Source: Crossaster papposus | Lineage: Eukaryota; Echinodermata; Asteroidea; Velatida; Solasteridae | DNA length: 64,000 nt | NCBI GenBank assembly: GCA_037893245.1 | Contig: JBAIAA010000532.1 | Coordinates: forward strand, 620,001-684,000 | Reading direction: 5' to 3' | In this document: one piece after another, positions 52,167 to 63,386 of the stretch | Numbering within the stretch: position 1 is the stretch's first letter | Layout of the letters: every line of letters starts with the position of its first letter | Notes under the pieces: generated by a model | The model's database searches: none | Told to the model about the DNA's origin: nothing | What the model saw: the letters and a program-made list of their open reading frames with translations, nothing else | Made by a program: the position numbers and the translations under genes

Positions 52167-53574
52167 CCCCACTCCAGAACAAAAGACGTGTACGTGTGGT
52201 TAAATTACATGGTTACACATTCAGTAAACTTCTTTTGATGACAGAATCTAAACTGTATATATGCATTACAGTAATGGGTGGACACTGACTAAAATGCAAG
52301 CATGCCATTTTATTTTAAGTGATTTATGATCCATTAGGCAGTTAAACAAATATTGATTTACTCTGGGTCTGGCATGAGTAGGTAAATGGTCCTTTTTTTT
52401 CTCTTCTTTTTTTCTTTTTAAAATCAGTAATATGCTTAGAAATATATCAAAAGCCTTTGAATTTAACGTGTTTCTGACAGACAAACGCTTTAAGGTCCAT
52501 CCTTTTTGCCATGTTATTATCAATCTAAACATTGTTTAGTGCTGGTCTAAATCAAGCATTCGATAGACCAAATAGCCCAATGGCACATGCCCTTATCTTG
52601 CTGAATACGCATATTGCCGAGAAGACCAGCCAAGACATGTAAAATAGCCCTCTTCTTGAACTCGTATGTGGTTATGTTATTAAGATATATTTTATTTTTT
52701 TTCAATTAAGCAGCGAGCTTGCCCATAGAAAGTAGGCGCCAATCCCATTTTGTTAACGTGTAATTCCCCCTGCCCCATCCCCCCAGTCTGTGCATTGGTA
52801 CAGCAGCACTACCAATGCGATTCGTCATCCATGTCTGGACCCATGGCTCATATCTTTATTGCCCGAGTCCATGGCTCATCTCTTATTGCCCGACTGCCCT
52901 TGCAGGGGTTATATTAACTAGGCCATCTCAATAGCAATGAGCTAAGACTCATTACTCTGTAATCTAACGGTCCCTGACCCACCCCCCACCCCCCACCCCC
53001 CCCCCCCCCCCCCCCCCCTCCCATCTGCCATGCACCGTGCACTGTCTGTCTGCGGTTTTAATTTTTTCCTTCTAACGAGTCAAACACATAACCTCAGGAA
53101 CAGTAATTATGTTCGGACTGGTAACCATCTGCAGGGAGAGACGTGAGCATTGTATCACTCACACCAAATATTAACAGTGCAACGGCCAATTGGAACCAGG
53201 TGTTATTTTGCTTGTGTTTGATGTAAATGAGTTGTTTTTTGTGTGTTGGAGGGAGGGAGGGTGTGGTTGGGAGGGGGGGGGGGGGGGTTTAAGATTGATT
53301 AAAATTAGTTATTCCTCAATTTATTCGCATCAGGTTACATAGCCTCCAGACGAGAAGGAGCAATTTATAGATGTCCGGGGAATTACTAAGTTAGGGAACC
53401 AGACTAGTTGGCTGGCACCCATTCACAGACATGTAACAGCTAGTATTGCAAAATGAATATAACTAAATTCCAATAAATTGGGAACAGTGTTTGAATTCAT
53501 TGGAAATTGGTACAAAATGACACTTTTTATTTGAAAACCACAGCACACCAGGTTCAGTGATTTTACAGGATGCG

Positions 53575-53676
53575 TGCGACTGTTATTCACTTACAGTCCA
53601 GTAAGATATTTCATAATGATTCAGTTGTTTGGTTTTTTAATGTTTGCAAATGGTGTATATCACTGTACCTTTAAGT
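53575..53676 (+). mobile_element. Diverged MITE A-related 3' fragment
   Basis: ATTCACTTACAGTCCAGTAA, GATATTTCATAATGATTCAG and GCAAATGGTGTATATCAC..TACCT, then TTAA. Confidence 0.5.
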
Positions 53677-53819
53677 CTTTGGGATATACGGCGCGTGTTA
53701 GGCGGGATATAGGCAGCATCGTGTTTGTGATGTCAATGAACGGAGCGGCTTGATTTGGATTAGGGATAGTATACAAATATTGAATGTTTGTTAGTTGCGA
53801 TGGTAAGAAATTTGTTATC

Positions 53820-53945
53820 GGGTGACAGATGGGATCGCCGAGTGGAATGGAAAATTCCATCTGTCTCCGAATGAGATTATTTTTTCCATCGCACGAACGT
53901 GAAACATGTATTATTTGTTTTACACATCGCCTGAATAATTCCTTG
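53820..53945. repeat. Dispersed repeat F, copy 2
   Basis: Counterpart of 49990-50125, sharing TCCATCGCACGAACGTGAAA and ATTATTTGTTTTACAC..GCCTGAATAA. Confidence 0.6.
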
Positions 53946-54065
53946 TCATCAGTTGTAATCACCGTTGAATTAAACCGTTTAACAGAATTTGATTCAGTCG
54001 GGTACCAATGATTCACCGATGCATTGATAATCGCGATACTAAAATGTCACGATACTAACATGAAG

Positions 54066-54826
54066 AGTTGTAATGACTCGAGTCAATAACTCGACTCGAA
54101 CTCGAGTCACAATTTTGTGTGACTCGACTTGACTATCTACTTGACTCAAGTCCTGATGGGTAAATAACTCTACTTGAGTGCCTGATTAGAATGATTCTAT
54201 TCAAGTGAAGGCTATTGAGACTCGAGTCCCCAAAATAAGAGCAAAACTTTGTTAACAATATTTGCAGTGACTTATGCCAGTGCCGGTTTATGTTAGCGAA
54301 TAACTATGTACATTAAAGTACATACATGGTATACATCTACAAAACAAGAGCAAAACTTTGTTAACAATATTTGCAGTGACTTATGCCAGTGCCGGTTTAT
54401 GTTAGCGAATAACTATGTACATTAAAGTACATACATGGTATACATCTACAAAATAAGAGCAAAACTTTGTTAACAATATTTGCAGTGACTTATGCCAGTG
54501 CCGGTTTATGTTTACGTCATGTTTATGTTAGCGAATAATTATGTACATTAAAGTACATACATGGTATACATATACAGCGGTTGTCTGTTTTCCTTCCTCC
54601 ATGATACAACAAACATACACCGTGTCATAGACTTCCACCATGTGTTTCTGTAACGTGTTTATTTATTTTGTAGTATTCAAATATTTGTGACTCGACTTGA
54701 CTCGTCTCAACTATACACTGTGACTTGACCTTTTGGCCTAATGACTCACTTGACACGAGTCACTTCTTTAAAATGACTCGACTCGACTCGAGTCGCACAC
54801 AAAATCAGTGACTCGTTACAATTCTG
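54066..54826. mobile_element. Inverted-repeat element of GACTCGAGTC motifs containing a 109-bp tandem
   Basis: Left TTGTAATGACTCGAGTCA and right TGACTCGTTACAA face each other. CTAAAATGTCACGATAC stands outside both ends (about 54038 and 54831), a 17-base direct repeat. Inside, GCAAAACTTTGTTAACAATA recurs at 54241, 54350 and 54459, a 109-base period with three units. The class is unknown. Confidence 0.55.
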
Positions 54827-55125
54827 CTAAAATGTCACGATACGGCATCGTGATATGATATTGGGTATCGCGATACGTACATGTAGCGGTCTGATATAGG
54901 CAGATGCTAATAGGCTAAATGAACCATAAAATTGCTTTTTGGCACAATATTTCAGAAAGAAAAAAATCTTTATCAGTGTAGATGTCCAACTGATATCACA
55001 GACACATGTACATGTACGTGGAGCATAATTTCATTGCCACAGCCAGTGTACATGCATGCATTTATTTTCTTTCTTTTTTCCGAAATAAAACCTAAATTTG
55101 AAAGCTAAATTCTGACATTTTGGGT

Positions 55126-55490
55126 AGTTGTTTTTTGTTTTTCTTGTTTGTCTTTTTTGTTTTCTATGTTTGTTTTCTTGTTTGTCTTTATTTGTTTTCT
55201 TTATTTCTTTTCTGTTTGTTCGTCTTTATTTTTTTTCTTTGTTTGTTTGTTTGTCTTTATTGGGGTGTTTGTTTGTCTTTATTGGGGTGTTTGTTTTTCT
55301 TTTTTTGTTTTCTATGTTTGTTTTCTTGTTTGTCTTTATTTGTTTTCTTTATTTGTTTTCTATGTTTGTCTTTATTTGTTTTCTGTATTTGTTTTCTATG
55401 TTTTGTTTGTTTGTCTTTGTATGTTTTCTATGTTTGTCTTTTTTTGGTTTTTTTGTTTGTTTTCTTGTTTGTCTTTATTTGTTATCTATG
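55126..55490 (+). repeat. T-rich low-complexity tract of TTTGTTTTCT/TTTGTCTTTA units
   Basis: About 365 bases almost devoid of A on this strand, made of shuffled TTGTTTG, TTTTCTATG and GTCTTTATT units. It creates three overlapping hydrophobic Phe/Cys/Leu frames on the plus strand that are not genes. Confidence 0.85.
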
Positions 55491-56179
55491 TGTGCGATAC
55501 ATTCGTGATACGTATTGTCTCACCACCCAAGTATCATGATACAATGTATGTATCGTATTGTGAGACAGTGCTATCGTTAAACACCGATGGGGTGCCCGGT
55601 TCCCCTACTACCTGCAAATACACAATTATGCGAACCTTACTATCACTGTGTAGACATTCTTTGTATTCGTGTAGTTCAGAACCATCGATCAATTTTCACC
55701 AAATACTAATATTTCTCATGCCCTGAAGTTTTTTTTCAATTCACATTTGTGACTGTTATACCTTGTCTAGATGTAACCCTAACCACAGAAGGTTTCAGGT
55801 TTATGTAAAGTGTGGACATCTTTTGTTACCAATTCCACACTAAATCCGCATTTGCATTAGAATTATTATTGTCAAAAGTTACCGTTCGTGATTGTCAAAG
55901 TTCACGGTGATAATCTTTCAAGCGTCCGCACTTGGATTAAACGGCTCGCAGCCTAAAGTACTAGGCCAGAGTGACATGTCCTCTTAGAATCTAATGAAGG
56001 CGCCCTACGCCTGACCTCCGACACCGTGTGCATCGAATGCGGTTTTGTAAAAAGCGCGTGCTAAATTTACACAAATTTCATTTCCTGTTCTTTCTAAGGC
56101 AGCGTTGCAATTTTTTGAGCAAAATCGTGAACACCCGATTGGTACGTTGGTACAAAGGGTTCTTACGACTTCTTCTGGC

Positions 56180-56570
56180 TGCATAATGGGGACGTGACAG
56201 TGGCGTCACGGTTCACCTCGCGATTTCCTACAGACCCTCGCGATTGCGTACCGGTTGCGTTCGGGTTCCTTCCAAAACCCTACGGAGGAAATACGGTGGT
56301 GATGAGGACTTCCCCGATTCACAGCGGTTTATTACGGTTTAGTACGGACTGCTACGGCTTTATTGCGGATATACGATGCATCTACGTATGCTTGCGGTTG
56401 ACTCGTCAAAAGCAGCGATCGGAATGTTGTATCCGGAATCGCAGGATTTGTATAGGTCCACCGCAGGTACCGCAACACCACCGTAACGGCGCCGTAAGGT
56501 ATCGTAACAAATCGCAAGGACCATTGTGGCAAGGCAACATATATGTGCAAGGAACCGCAGTGTTTGGGGG
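56180..56570. repeat. CG-rich block of CGGT/CGCA motifs
   Basis: Clearly higher GC than the surroundings, with recurring TACGG and GCGATTGCG forms on the left (TTATTACGGTTTAGTACGG) and CCGCAGGTACCGCAACACC on the right, so the halves are loosely inverted. Probably an old inverted-repeat element. A long plus frame runs from it into the MITE A copy that follows. Confidence 0.4.
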
Positions 56571-56858
56571 GTCCAAAGTTTTACAATCATGGATGCTGAG
56601 AAAAGTGAGAAAAACGGCATTCGTTTTCAACCGGCGTCGTGCAGTGTTTCTTGTGTTGTTCTTTTCTTTTAGCGATCGCCGTCCGGCGATTGTGAATTTT
56701 TTCTTTTCAATTCGATTTTAATTTTATTTAATTACTGGATATCTAGCACAACCATTTTGCTGGATGCCTAGAATTATTATTTACTTTCAAATAAGTATAA
56801 TATTTCTTAATAATTCGGTAGTAATTTTGTGGATATCTGCAAATGGTGTATCCTACCT
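56571..56858 (+). mobile_element. MITE family A, 5'-truncated
   Basis: GTCCAAAGTTTTACAATCAT to AAATGGTGTATCCTACCT, then TTAA. It holds the clean central palindrome GCGATCGCCGTCCGGCGATT. Confidence 0.78.
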
Positions 56859-56862
56859 TTAA

Positions 56863-58262
56863 GCACGACATGTCCAATCATAAATGACTTTTTGTCCCAT
56901 CATAAATGACTTTTTGTCCACTGTTTTGCTACAACCCACTGTAAACTCTTTTTTTGTTTTCTCTTTTTTTCTTCTTACCCATGTCTTGCCGTTAGGTCTG
57001 TCTAGACAAAAACACTCATCATAAATGCAGTAATTTGACATGATCGATTGCCTACAGTGTGTGTTTATTTAGTCTGGGCTCCAGACAGATGATAAAATAG
57101 AGGTTGTTCTGAATTAGCAATGGTTTGGTTGGGAGGCTATACAACACTACAGGCGAAGGCTGAGCTGGGAGGGGGAAGGCATCATGTTGTTGAAGTGAAA
57201 CCATTGATTGTCTAGCTATTATACTTGTACCATTATGCAGGCTATTGTCTCATGTGCAGACAAGCTTCTTTTTTTTCTCTTTCCGTTTGACCTGCTTTGG
57301 TAATACCAAATGAGCCAGGCTGAACATGCTGAGTGCGCTGGAACTATCAATAATTCACCTATGAATAGATACAGTAGAACATTGCTACAATGGACAGCTG
57401 TATAACATCACCCTTTGGCTCCCAAATGTTGTGTACATTATACCAAACATTTTAAAATTCTTTAGAAAAAAACAACACATTCATTGTTCATTTGTCTCAA
57501 TGAGAATGCCTCCTCGGCTGCAGTTAAATATCAAACATTTCAAGAAAATTTGAATATTTGCTTCAATTTTCAACAGTCGAACAACCATCATTGCAATAAA
57601 AACATGACATTTCCATGATGTCTATAAATTGCTGTTTGGTCTGAAGTGGGGTCAGGTAACCAGACCACACAAAATGTACACATTTTGTTTTCCTTTCTTG
57701 GTTTTTTAAAGCATGTAAAATGAACACAACTTTAAACAGGTCAGTGTAACAATGTTTGCCACAAATTACTAAAAAGCAAATGTTGTAAAATACTTCCAAA
57801 CTCTGCATTTCACTGAAGAAATGGAATGTATGTTCTCATGTATGTTCTCATGTATATGTATTTCTTGTTTTTCTTCCTAATCTAGATGGGGTTTTAATCT
57901 GCAGTTTGGCGAGAGATTACGAGCGAGCGTCTTTTTGGACCTGTTTGTGTGCGTGTTTACTACCATGGAGTGACTTAGCAATGAAATTAGTAATGCACCG
58001 AAATTTGGTAATGATGTAGGCTCATGAGATTCTTCTATGGCGAACCTATAACTTAACCCTAAACCCTCCAGGGTATTTTGGCTAGAAACCCTGCCAATTA
58101 AGCATCATATTGCATCGTTTGCCAAAGTGACTTGGCTGCAGAGTGCACCATGAGATCCATGAGGTCAGAAATCTCAAGGTCAAACTGCTTCAGAGTCTGT
58201 GGTCAAAGAACACAGCAGGATCCATCCCTGTCATTGTTCAATGGGGATTAGCTCTCATAGTC
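56863..58262. other. Unassigned DNA
   Basis: A fragment at 57368-57440 (ATACAGTAGAACATTGCTAC) resembles the 28-443 element ends. Nothing else was identified; no exon-like signals. Confidence 0.3.
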
Positions 58263-58321
58263 TTAGGCGTGTCCTAAACGAGTGTCTAGAGCTACGGTCT
58301 ACGTCTACAGCTACAGCTACG

Positions 58322-58720
58322 TCTACGTAATAATAATAATAATAATACATTCTTTTATAGCGCATTTCTGAACTTGGAGAACACTCAATGCGCTTTACAT
58401 CACAAATTAATTAATACCCCTGGTCACTGGGCCATTTTCAATCCTTAAACCATCTCAGCTCCCTGGGGAGTATACAGCCTGTGCTGCAATATATGCGCTA
58501 CTAGGCTAAATCAATCACAATAACCACCTCTGCCCTCACAGGTACCCATTTGCCCCTGGGTGGGGAGAAGCAATTATAGTTAAGTGTCTTGCTCAGGGAC
58601 ACAAGTGTCACGACCGGGACTCGAACCCACACTCTGGTGAATAGAACACCAGAGCTTGAGTTCGGTGTTCTTATCCACTCGGATACGACACCCTACAAAG
58701 TAGAGAGAAGACAATGAGAA
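58322..58720 (-). mobile_element. tRNA-derived SINE, (AAT)n start
   Basis: (AATAAT)n at 58328-58348, then ACATTCTTTTATAGCGCATT and AATGCGCTTTACATCAC, then the shared core CTGCCCTCACAGGTACCCAT and GGGTGGGGAGAAGCAAT. On the minus strand box B is GTGGGTTCGAGTCCCGG. The core links it to 17225 and 24705. Confidence 0.7.
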
Positions 58721-58742
58721 GAAGGTACAGTTTTAGAGGTGG

Positions 58743-58895
58743 GAGGAAAACCCCAGAAGAATATCCTGGGGAAAACCCACGGAGTCAGGCAGGGACTGAA
58801 AACCCAATCCACATATTGGCCCAGGCGGGGTTCGAACCCGGGTCATAGTGGTGGAAGGCGAGGAAAGAACCGCTACGCCAACCTGACTCCCCTAA
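58743..58895 (-). mobile_element. Second tRNA-derived SINE fragment
   Basis: GGGGTTCGAACCCGGGTC (box B) with GCTACGCCAACCTGACTCCC and GGGAAAACCCACGGAGTCAG. A different tRNA head from the neighbour. Confidence 0.6.
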
Positions 58896-59801
58896 GGCAA
58901 ATGGAATTCGGACGTGGCTACAGTAGAGCCTACGGCTAATTATTGCGCCCCCAAGCGATGCTTGAATTAGTGTTTGCGAAATTACGACGTAAAAATTTAC
59001 AACAATTATCGTCTGCTAGATGTTACGCAATGTTTGTTTACAGCCAATCGAAATACCTGCTGATATTGACGTATTTGTCGTATTTGTCGTTTCAATTCAA
59101 TGCACTATCATTGAAAAATAAACAAAAATTTGCTCAAATTAACGTTAGTGCTGACGCCATTTTGTTTTGCCTGAGCTAGACAACTTCTGTTACGGCTAGA
59201 TTTTTGTGACGTTGTAGCCTCAGCTGTAGCTCTAGACGGCATTTCGGACAGCGCTACAAAATGGCCGCCGTAGACAATAGACCTAGCCATAGCTCTAGAC
59301 ACCCGTTTCGGACACGGCCTTAGACTGTGGTTGTTTATACACTGGTGTTAAATGGTAAATCCATCAAAGTGCACCAGACTTTTTTTACCTGAGGCACTGC
59401 GCTGTGTATAGCAGAGTTAGGGTTGGGCAATGATATTTTTAGAATCATTTAGAGATATCTCTAAATGAATTAGAAACATCTCAAAATAATTTAAAATATG
59501 TCTAATTCACTATTTGGAGACATCTCTAAATATTCACTCACCATAGACGAATCTTGTGAGCCTACGTCATCACCAAGTGACACCAGTAGACTTATTCCAT
59601 TCACTGGTAATTTGACATATTAAAGCACAACAGTCTAACATGTTTTTTTTTTTTGTTTTTTTTTTGGGGGGGGGGGGCACTATGCGAATGGCTGGAACAA
59701 GCAATCTAGCAATGGAGAGGTGCACATGTTGGTTGGGTTTCGATCAATGTATTAGTCTATTGAAGTAATATTACATAGTAACTCATATGAGTGTCATTTA
59801 A

Positions 59802-59895
59802 AGGTAGGATACACCATTTGCAGATATCAAATAATTCTACTACCGAATTCTTAATAAATATCTTACTTATTTAAAAGTAATTGAATTTCCTGTAT
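59802..59895 (-). mobile_element. MITE family A, fragment
   Basis: TTAA, then AGGTAGGATACACCATTTGC and ACTACCGAATTCTTAATAAA, lost after AAAGTAATTGAATTTCCTG. Confidence 0.65.
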
Positions 59896-60326
59896 TAAAT
59901 AAAATGGCATATGCAAAAATATATCAAAAGGTGTCAAGTGATGAAAAATGTAATCCACGTATGGAATTTTTTAATATTTGATTTTGTTGTGGGTAGTGTA
60001 CAATAATATATTTGTTGGGCAGTGTTCTGAGACCTAGCAAGATATCATATTTGTTATTTGTCACTGTTACGTGCGCCATATCAATTAAAACAAACTGAGC
60101 TAGGGCACGGCAGAAACAAAGTAATAAACAACAAAAGTGAAAACCAGCAATTAGATTTGAACAATGAATTTAATAATTACAATATAAATTATACCCAGGT
60201 GATTACAATTGAATCATTTAATACAATTATAAAACTCGATACCAGTTTAATGACGAGCCAGGTCGGGTTTTGTGTGGGCGTGGCCAGAAGTCCGGGGACG
60301 AACGTCTATGAACACGACAGTCCCGC

Positions 60327-60445
60327 TGGTGTACGGAGTGCAATGAGCTAGTCTGGCCCAAGCCATCTACGGAGTGCAGTGAGCCGGTCTGGCCCAAGCC
60401 ATCTACGGAGTGCAGTGAGCCGGTCTGGCCCAAGCCATCTACGGA
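60327..60445 (+). repeat. 36-bp minisatellite, about 3 units
   Basis: GCCGGTCTGGCCCAAGCCAT and CTACGGAGTGCAGTG recur at 36-base steps. It lies in a CG-richer block (60250-60720) that has (TTGAC)n near 60553 and resembles an element interior; no ends were resolved. Confidence 0.8.
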
Positions 60446-60994
60446 GCCTCGGAGAACACCGGTAAGGGCATGGTCCGAGCAACACAGACCATCGAAGAAG
60501 ACCACTAGACAGTGCTAGCGAGGGAAGCCTGACTGACTTGGCATCGTCTTGTCTTGACTTGACTTGACTTGACTGGCGAAAGGTTTTGGTTTTGGCATCC
60601 AAAACGGCGGGGTGACACATCAAACAGCAACGAAGGAGAAGTGAACGAAGCCTCCGGCTGACCCCGTGGTGGTAGTTTAGTGTGTGACCAAAAAGAGAGT
60701 CGAACCCGGCCTTATATGCTCGTCAGACTCCAAAATACAATACATTATACAGGGTTTAAGACCACTAGGTACAACAAATATGTTAAGCCAATTGTGTACC
60801 GAAAAGTATGCTAATCCCAGGTGGACTGCAGGCTCAAGCTGTGCATAATCTTAAGCTTATTAAATACAGATCAAATAAGTTAAGAGGGCCTAATATATTT
60901 AAATCTCTGACCGCAACAGTCACCAATAAACCAGATCGGATTCCAACTGCGCATGTGCACCAACCAAAAATGGACAATTTCTCTTTCATCTTAA

Positions 60995-61368
60995 AGGTAG
61001 GATACACAATTTGCAGATATCGAAAATATTTACTACCGAATTATTAAGAAATATCTTACTCATTTGAAAGTAAATAATGATTCTAGGCATCCCCCAAAAC
61101 GATTGCGCTAGATATCCTGTAATTATTCTGTAAAATTGAATTTTATAAAAGAAAAATCGCGATCGCCGGATGGCGATCCCCAAAAAACAAATAACATAAA
61201 AATAACTGCTCGACGCCGGTTGAAAACCAACGCTGTTTTTCGTGCTTTTCTCGGCATCCATGATATGATTGTAAAACTTCGGGCAGGTCAGTTAAACAAT
61301 ATTTACTATAAAATACAACCCCACGAATTCGTGATAATTCAAGCAATTACCAATGGTGTATCCTACCT
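60995..61368 (-). mobile_element. MITE family A, complete copy
   Basis: TTAA on both sides (60991-60994, 61369-61372). It starts AGGTAGGATACACAATTTGC and ends CCAATGGTGTATCCTACCT. All landmarks present in reverse order. Confidence 0.83.
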
Positions 61369-61372
61369 TTAA

Positions 61373-63070
61373 TATTGCATGGAAAAACACAGCGGGAACC
61401 AGCTAATTTAACGATCCTTGTTTTCTAAAGTAACATTTAAATGAACAAAAACTTATTTGGACAGCGCAATGTTTTCTGGTGTCTTGCACGGTTGTGTCCA
61501 AACTTTTGTCCAAACAAAAGTTCCCATCGTCTTTTTGAAAAAAGTTGCACAGAATGCAGATTTGGTTACCAAGTTCCCCATATCCTTGTGTGCATTTAGC
61601 CATTTATCCCCCACGTTTATCCCGAGAGAAACAAATTGTCGATTCTTGTTGTGCACCTGCGCAGTTGGAATACTGAACTGGCTTATTGTTTCCAACAAAT
61701 AATCAAAGAGAGTTGTTGTTATCCGATGAAGAAAATAAGGGATATTGATGAGATCCATTTGTTGTCGGATAAGGAAGTACATTTCAAAGCATCAATCTTA
61801 CTAAGATCTTCTGCAGAATTGTCTTGAGATCTTTTAGAGATCCGTTTTCCAAATTACAGGATAACGTATTATAGTTAGACAATCCAAGCGATTATATGTT
61901 GAAAGTCGGCGTATTGTTAGTCGGCAGTCTTTTTTCTCTCGATTACACACTGAAGTTTAAATGGAAAACCACTCTTGATATTCCAGTATTATTTTGAGGC
62001 GGAAGTGCGATGAACCAATGAACCTCTAGAGAAGACAGAGTCTCAAGCTATTTTCTCTTATTATTTCCGAGCAATCATTCCAGAAGAATCTACCCTAGTC
62101 TGGTCAAATTGATTTGGTGCTAGTTGGCAAGGCATAACGAATCCAAAAATGTTCAGGATAATCAAATTTAGATGGATTAAGATTTTCTTTTTGACAAAAA
62201 AACAACCAAAACAACAACTTGATATTTGTTTTTCTTCAATCGAAACGTTAATTTTGAAACTTTTCATAAGCAAGTCAGGTTAGATTTTTAGATAAACAAC
62301 AAGAAATATGCGTAAATATTAAAAGCACAACATCTGGAATAGTATTAACTAGGGATTATTAAAGGGTGTGAACAGTTTGGGGCTGTCAAATAAACCGAGG
62401 CTTGTAGAGAACAGCCTGACACAGACAATCACAAGACAAGGCTGTATAGAGGATAGGAATGAACACGAACCAACCGACAACAGTTGTGTTTTTAACATGA
62501 ACTGGTTAAAAAAAAAAAACATCTCTGAAACTAACCAACAAAAAATATATGTGAAGTTATTTTTGTTATAGGCAATACTTTGTTTTACGGTTTTAGTTCC
62601 CCCATTAACGACTTCATTGACGTCAGTAAATACAAGTAATGCACCAGCTCAAACTATTTGTGTGAACATTTTGTTATTTTGTCCGTTAGGTTTGATTGAG
62701 TGACTGAGTGGTTATATTTTCTGTTCAAATTTTCTCTACAATGAACGGTAAATTAGTTTTGGTCTCAGAAAACATCATCAACCGTCACCATGCATTTTTG
62801 AAAAATTACTGCTAATTTAACGATCATTTTGGAAGCCATGATTAATGAATATAAAGCTTGCTAATATATCAGCATCCGTTGAGCATCCTCAACCCCCCCC
62901 CCCCCCAATAAAAAATATAAGCTTGACTTATTTGTTCATCATTGTTCTTATGAAGGGAATTTGTAGATTTGTTCTGTACATTTAACAAAAAAAAATTCCA
63001 AAATGCTTTTGATTATTCCCAGCCAGTCAAAATGAATAAGGGAATAATTTTTTTTTATTTACCCGGACCC
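61373..63070. other. Unassigned DNA
   Basis: No resolvable exon or element was found. Poly-C at 62891-62906 and poly-A/T runs only. Short open frames on both strands at 61453-61782 overlap each other and have no recognised motif. Confidence 0.3.
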
Positions 63071-63279
63071 AGGCGTGGGATTATTTTTCATGAACATCAA
63101 CTCCAGTAGGCCCAGGCCGGCAGTCTGTAGGCAGCACATCCACACATGCCAGCTGCGAGCCGGTCGCCGACAGTTATTTCTGGCCTCGTTCCGAGTTGCT
63201 CGTGATGTGTTTATCAGTCATCCGTTTTAATTTTTGGATATATTTTGCGTGTATACACGTCCTCTGGCAAGAACTGGTT
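63071..63279 (+). mobile_element. MITE family B, old copy
   Basis: ATTATTTTTCATGAAC, GTGTTTATCAGTCATCCGTT, GCGTGTATACACGTCCTCTG and CAAGAACTGGTTT keep the family order; the left terminus is eroded. Confidence 0.55.
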
Positions 63280-63299
63280 TAAACAAGTATATTTTAATA

Positions 63300-63386
63300 A
63301 AACCGGCACATGGGCCATGGACGCGTTAATGCCCGAGCAGAAGTAAAAGGCATTAACAATGTTCAGGCCCATGAGCCGGTTTTAAA
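63300..63386. repeat. Hairpin of AAAACCGGC / GCCGGTTTT
   Basis: AAAACCGGCACATGGGCC faces GGCCCATGAGCCGGTTTT, and GCGTTAATGCC faces GGCATTAAC. A short foldback element or remnant. Confidence 0.6.

Larger units (their letters stand above)
58266..59319. mobile_element. Harbinger-like element with SINEs nested inside, 1054 bp
   Basis: It starts GGCGTGTCCTAAACGAGTGT and ends CACCCGTTTCGGACACGGCC. The inner arms GTCTAGAGCTA and TAGCTCTAGAC pair. TTA on both sides (58263-58265, 59320-59322) is the target duplication. Two repeats (58322-58720 and 58743-58895) sit in its interior. Confidence 0.72.

Noticed and set aside
51944..52288. Proline-rich frame
   Set aside because: Produced by two poly-C runs of uncertain length; no flanking coding signal.
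55120..55726. Overlapping Phe/Cys/Leu-rich plus-strand frames that look like a membrane protein
   Set aside because: They are all read-outs of one T-rich low-complexity tract with no A on the strand; three overlapping frames give the same kind of product.
56194..56721. 175-codon open frame
   Set aside because: It runs from a CG-rich repeat block into a MITE A copy; the C-terminal part is simply the MITE translated, and no domain is visible.
61453..61782. Overlapping plus and minus frames suggesting a gene
   Set aside because: Both strands are open by chance in an AT-rich stretch; no motif, splice pattern or neighbour supports either.
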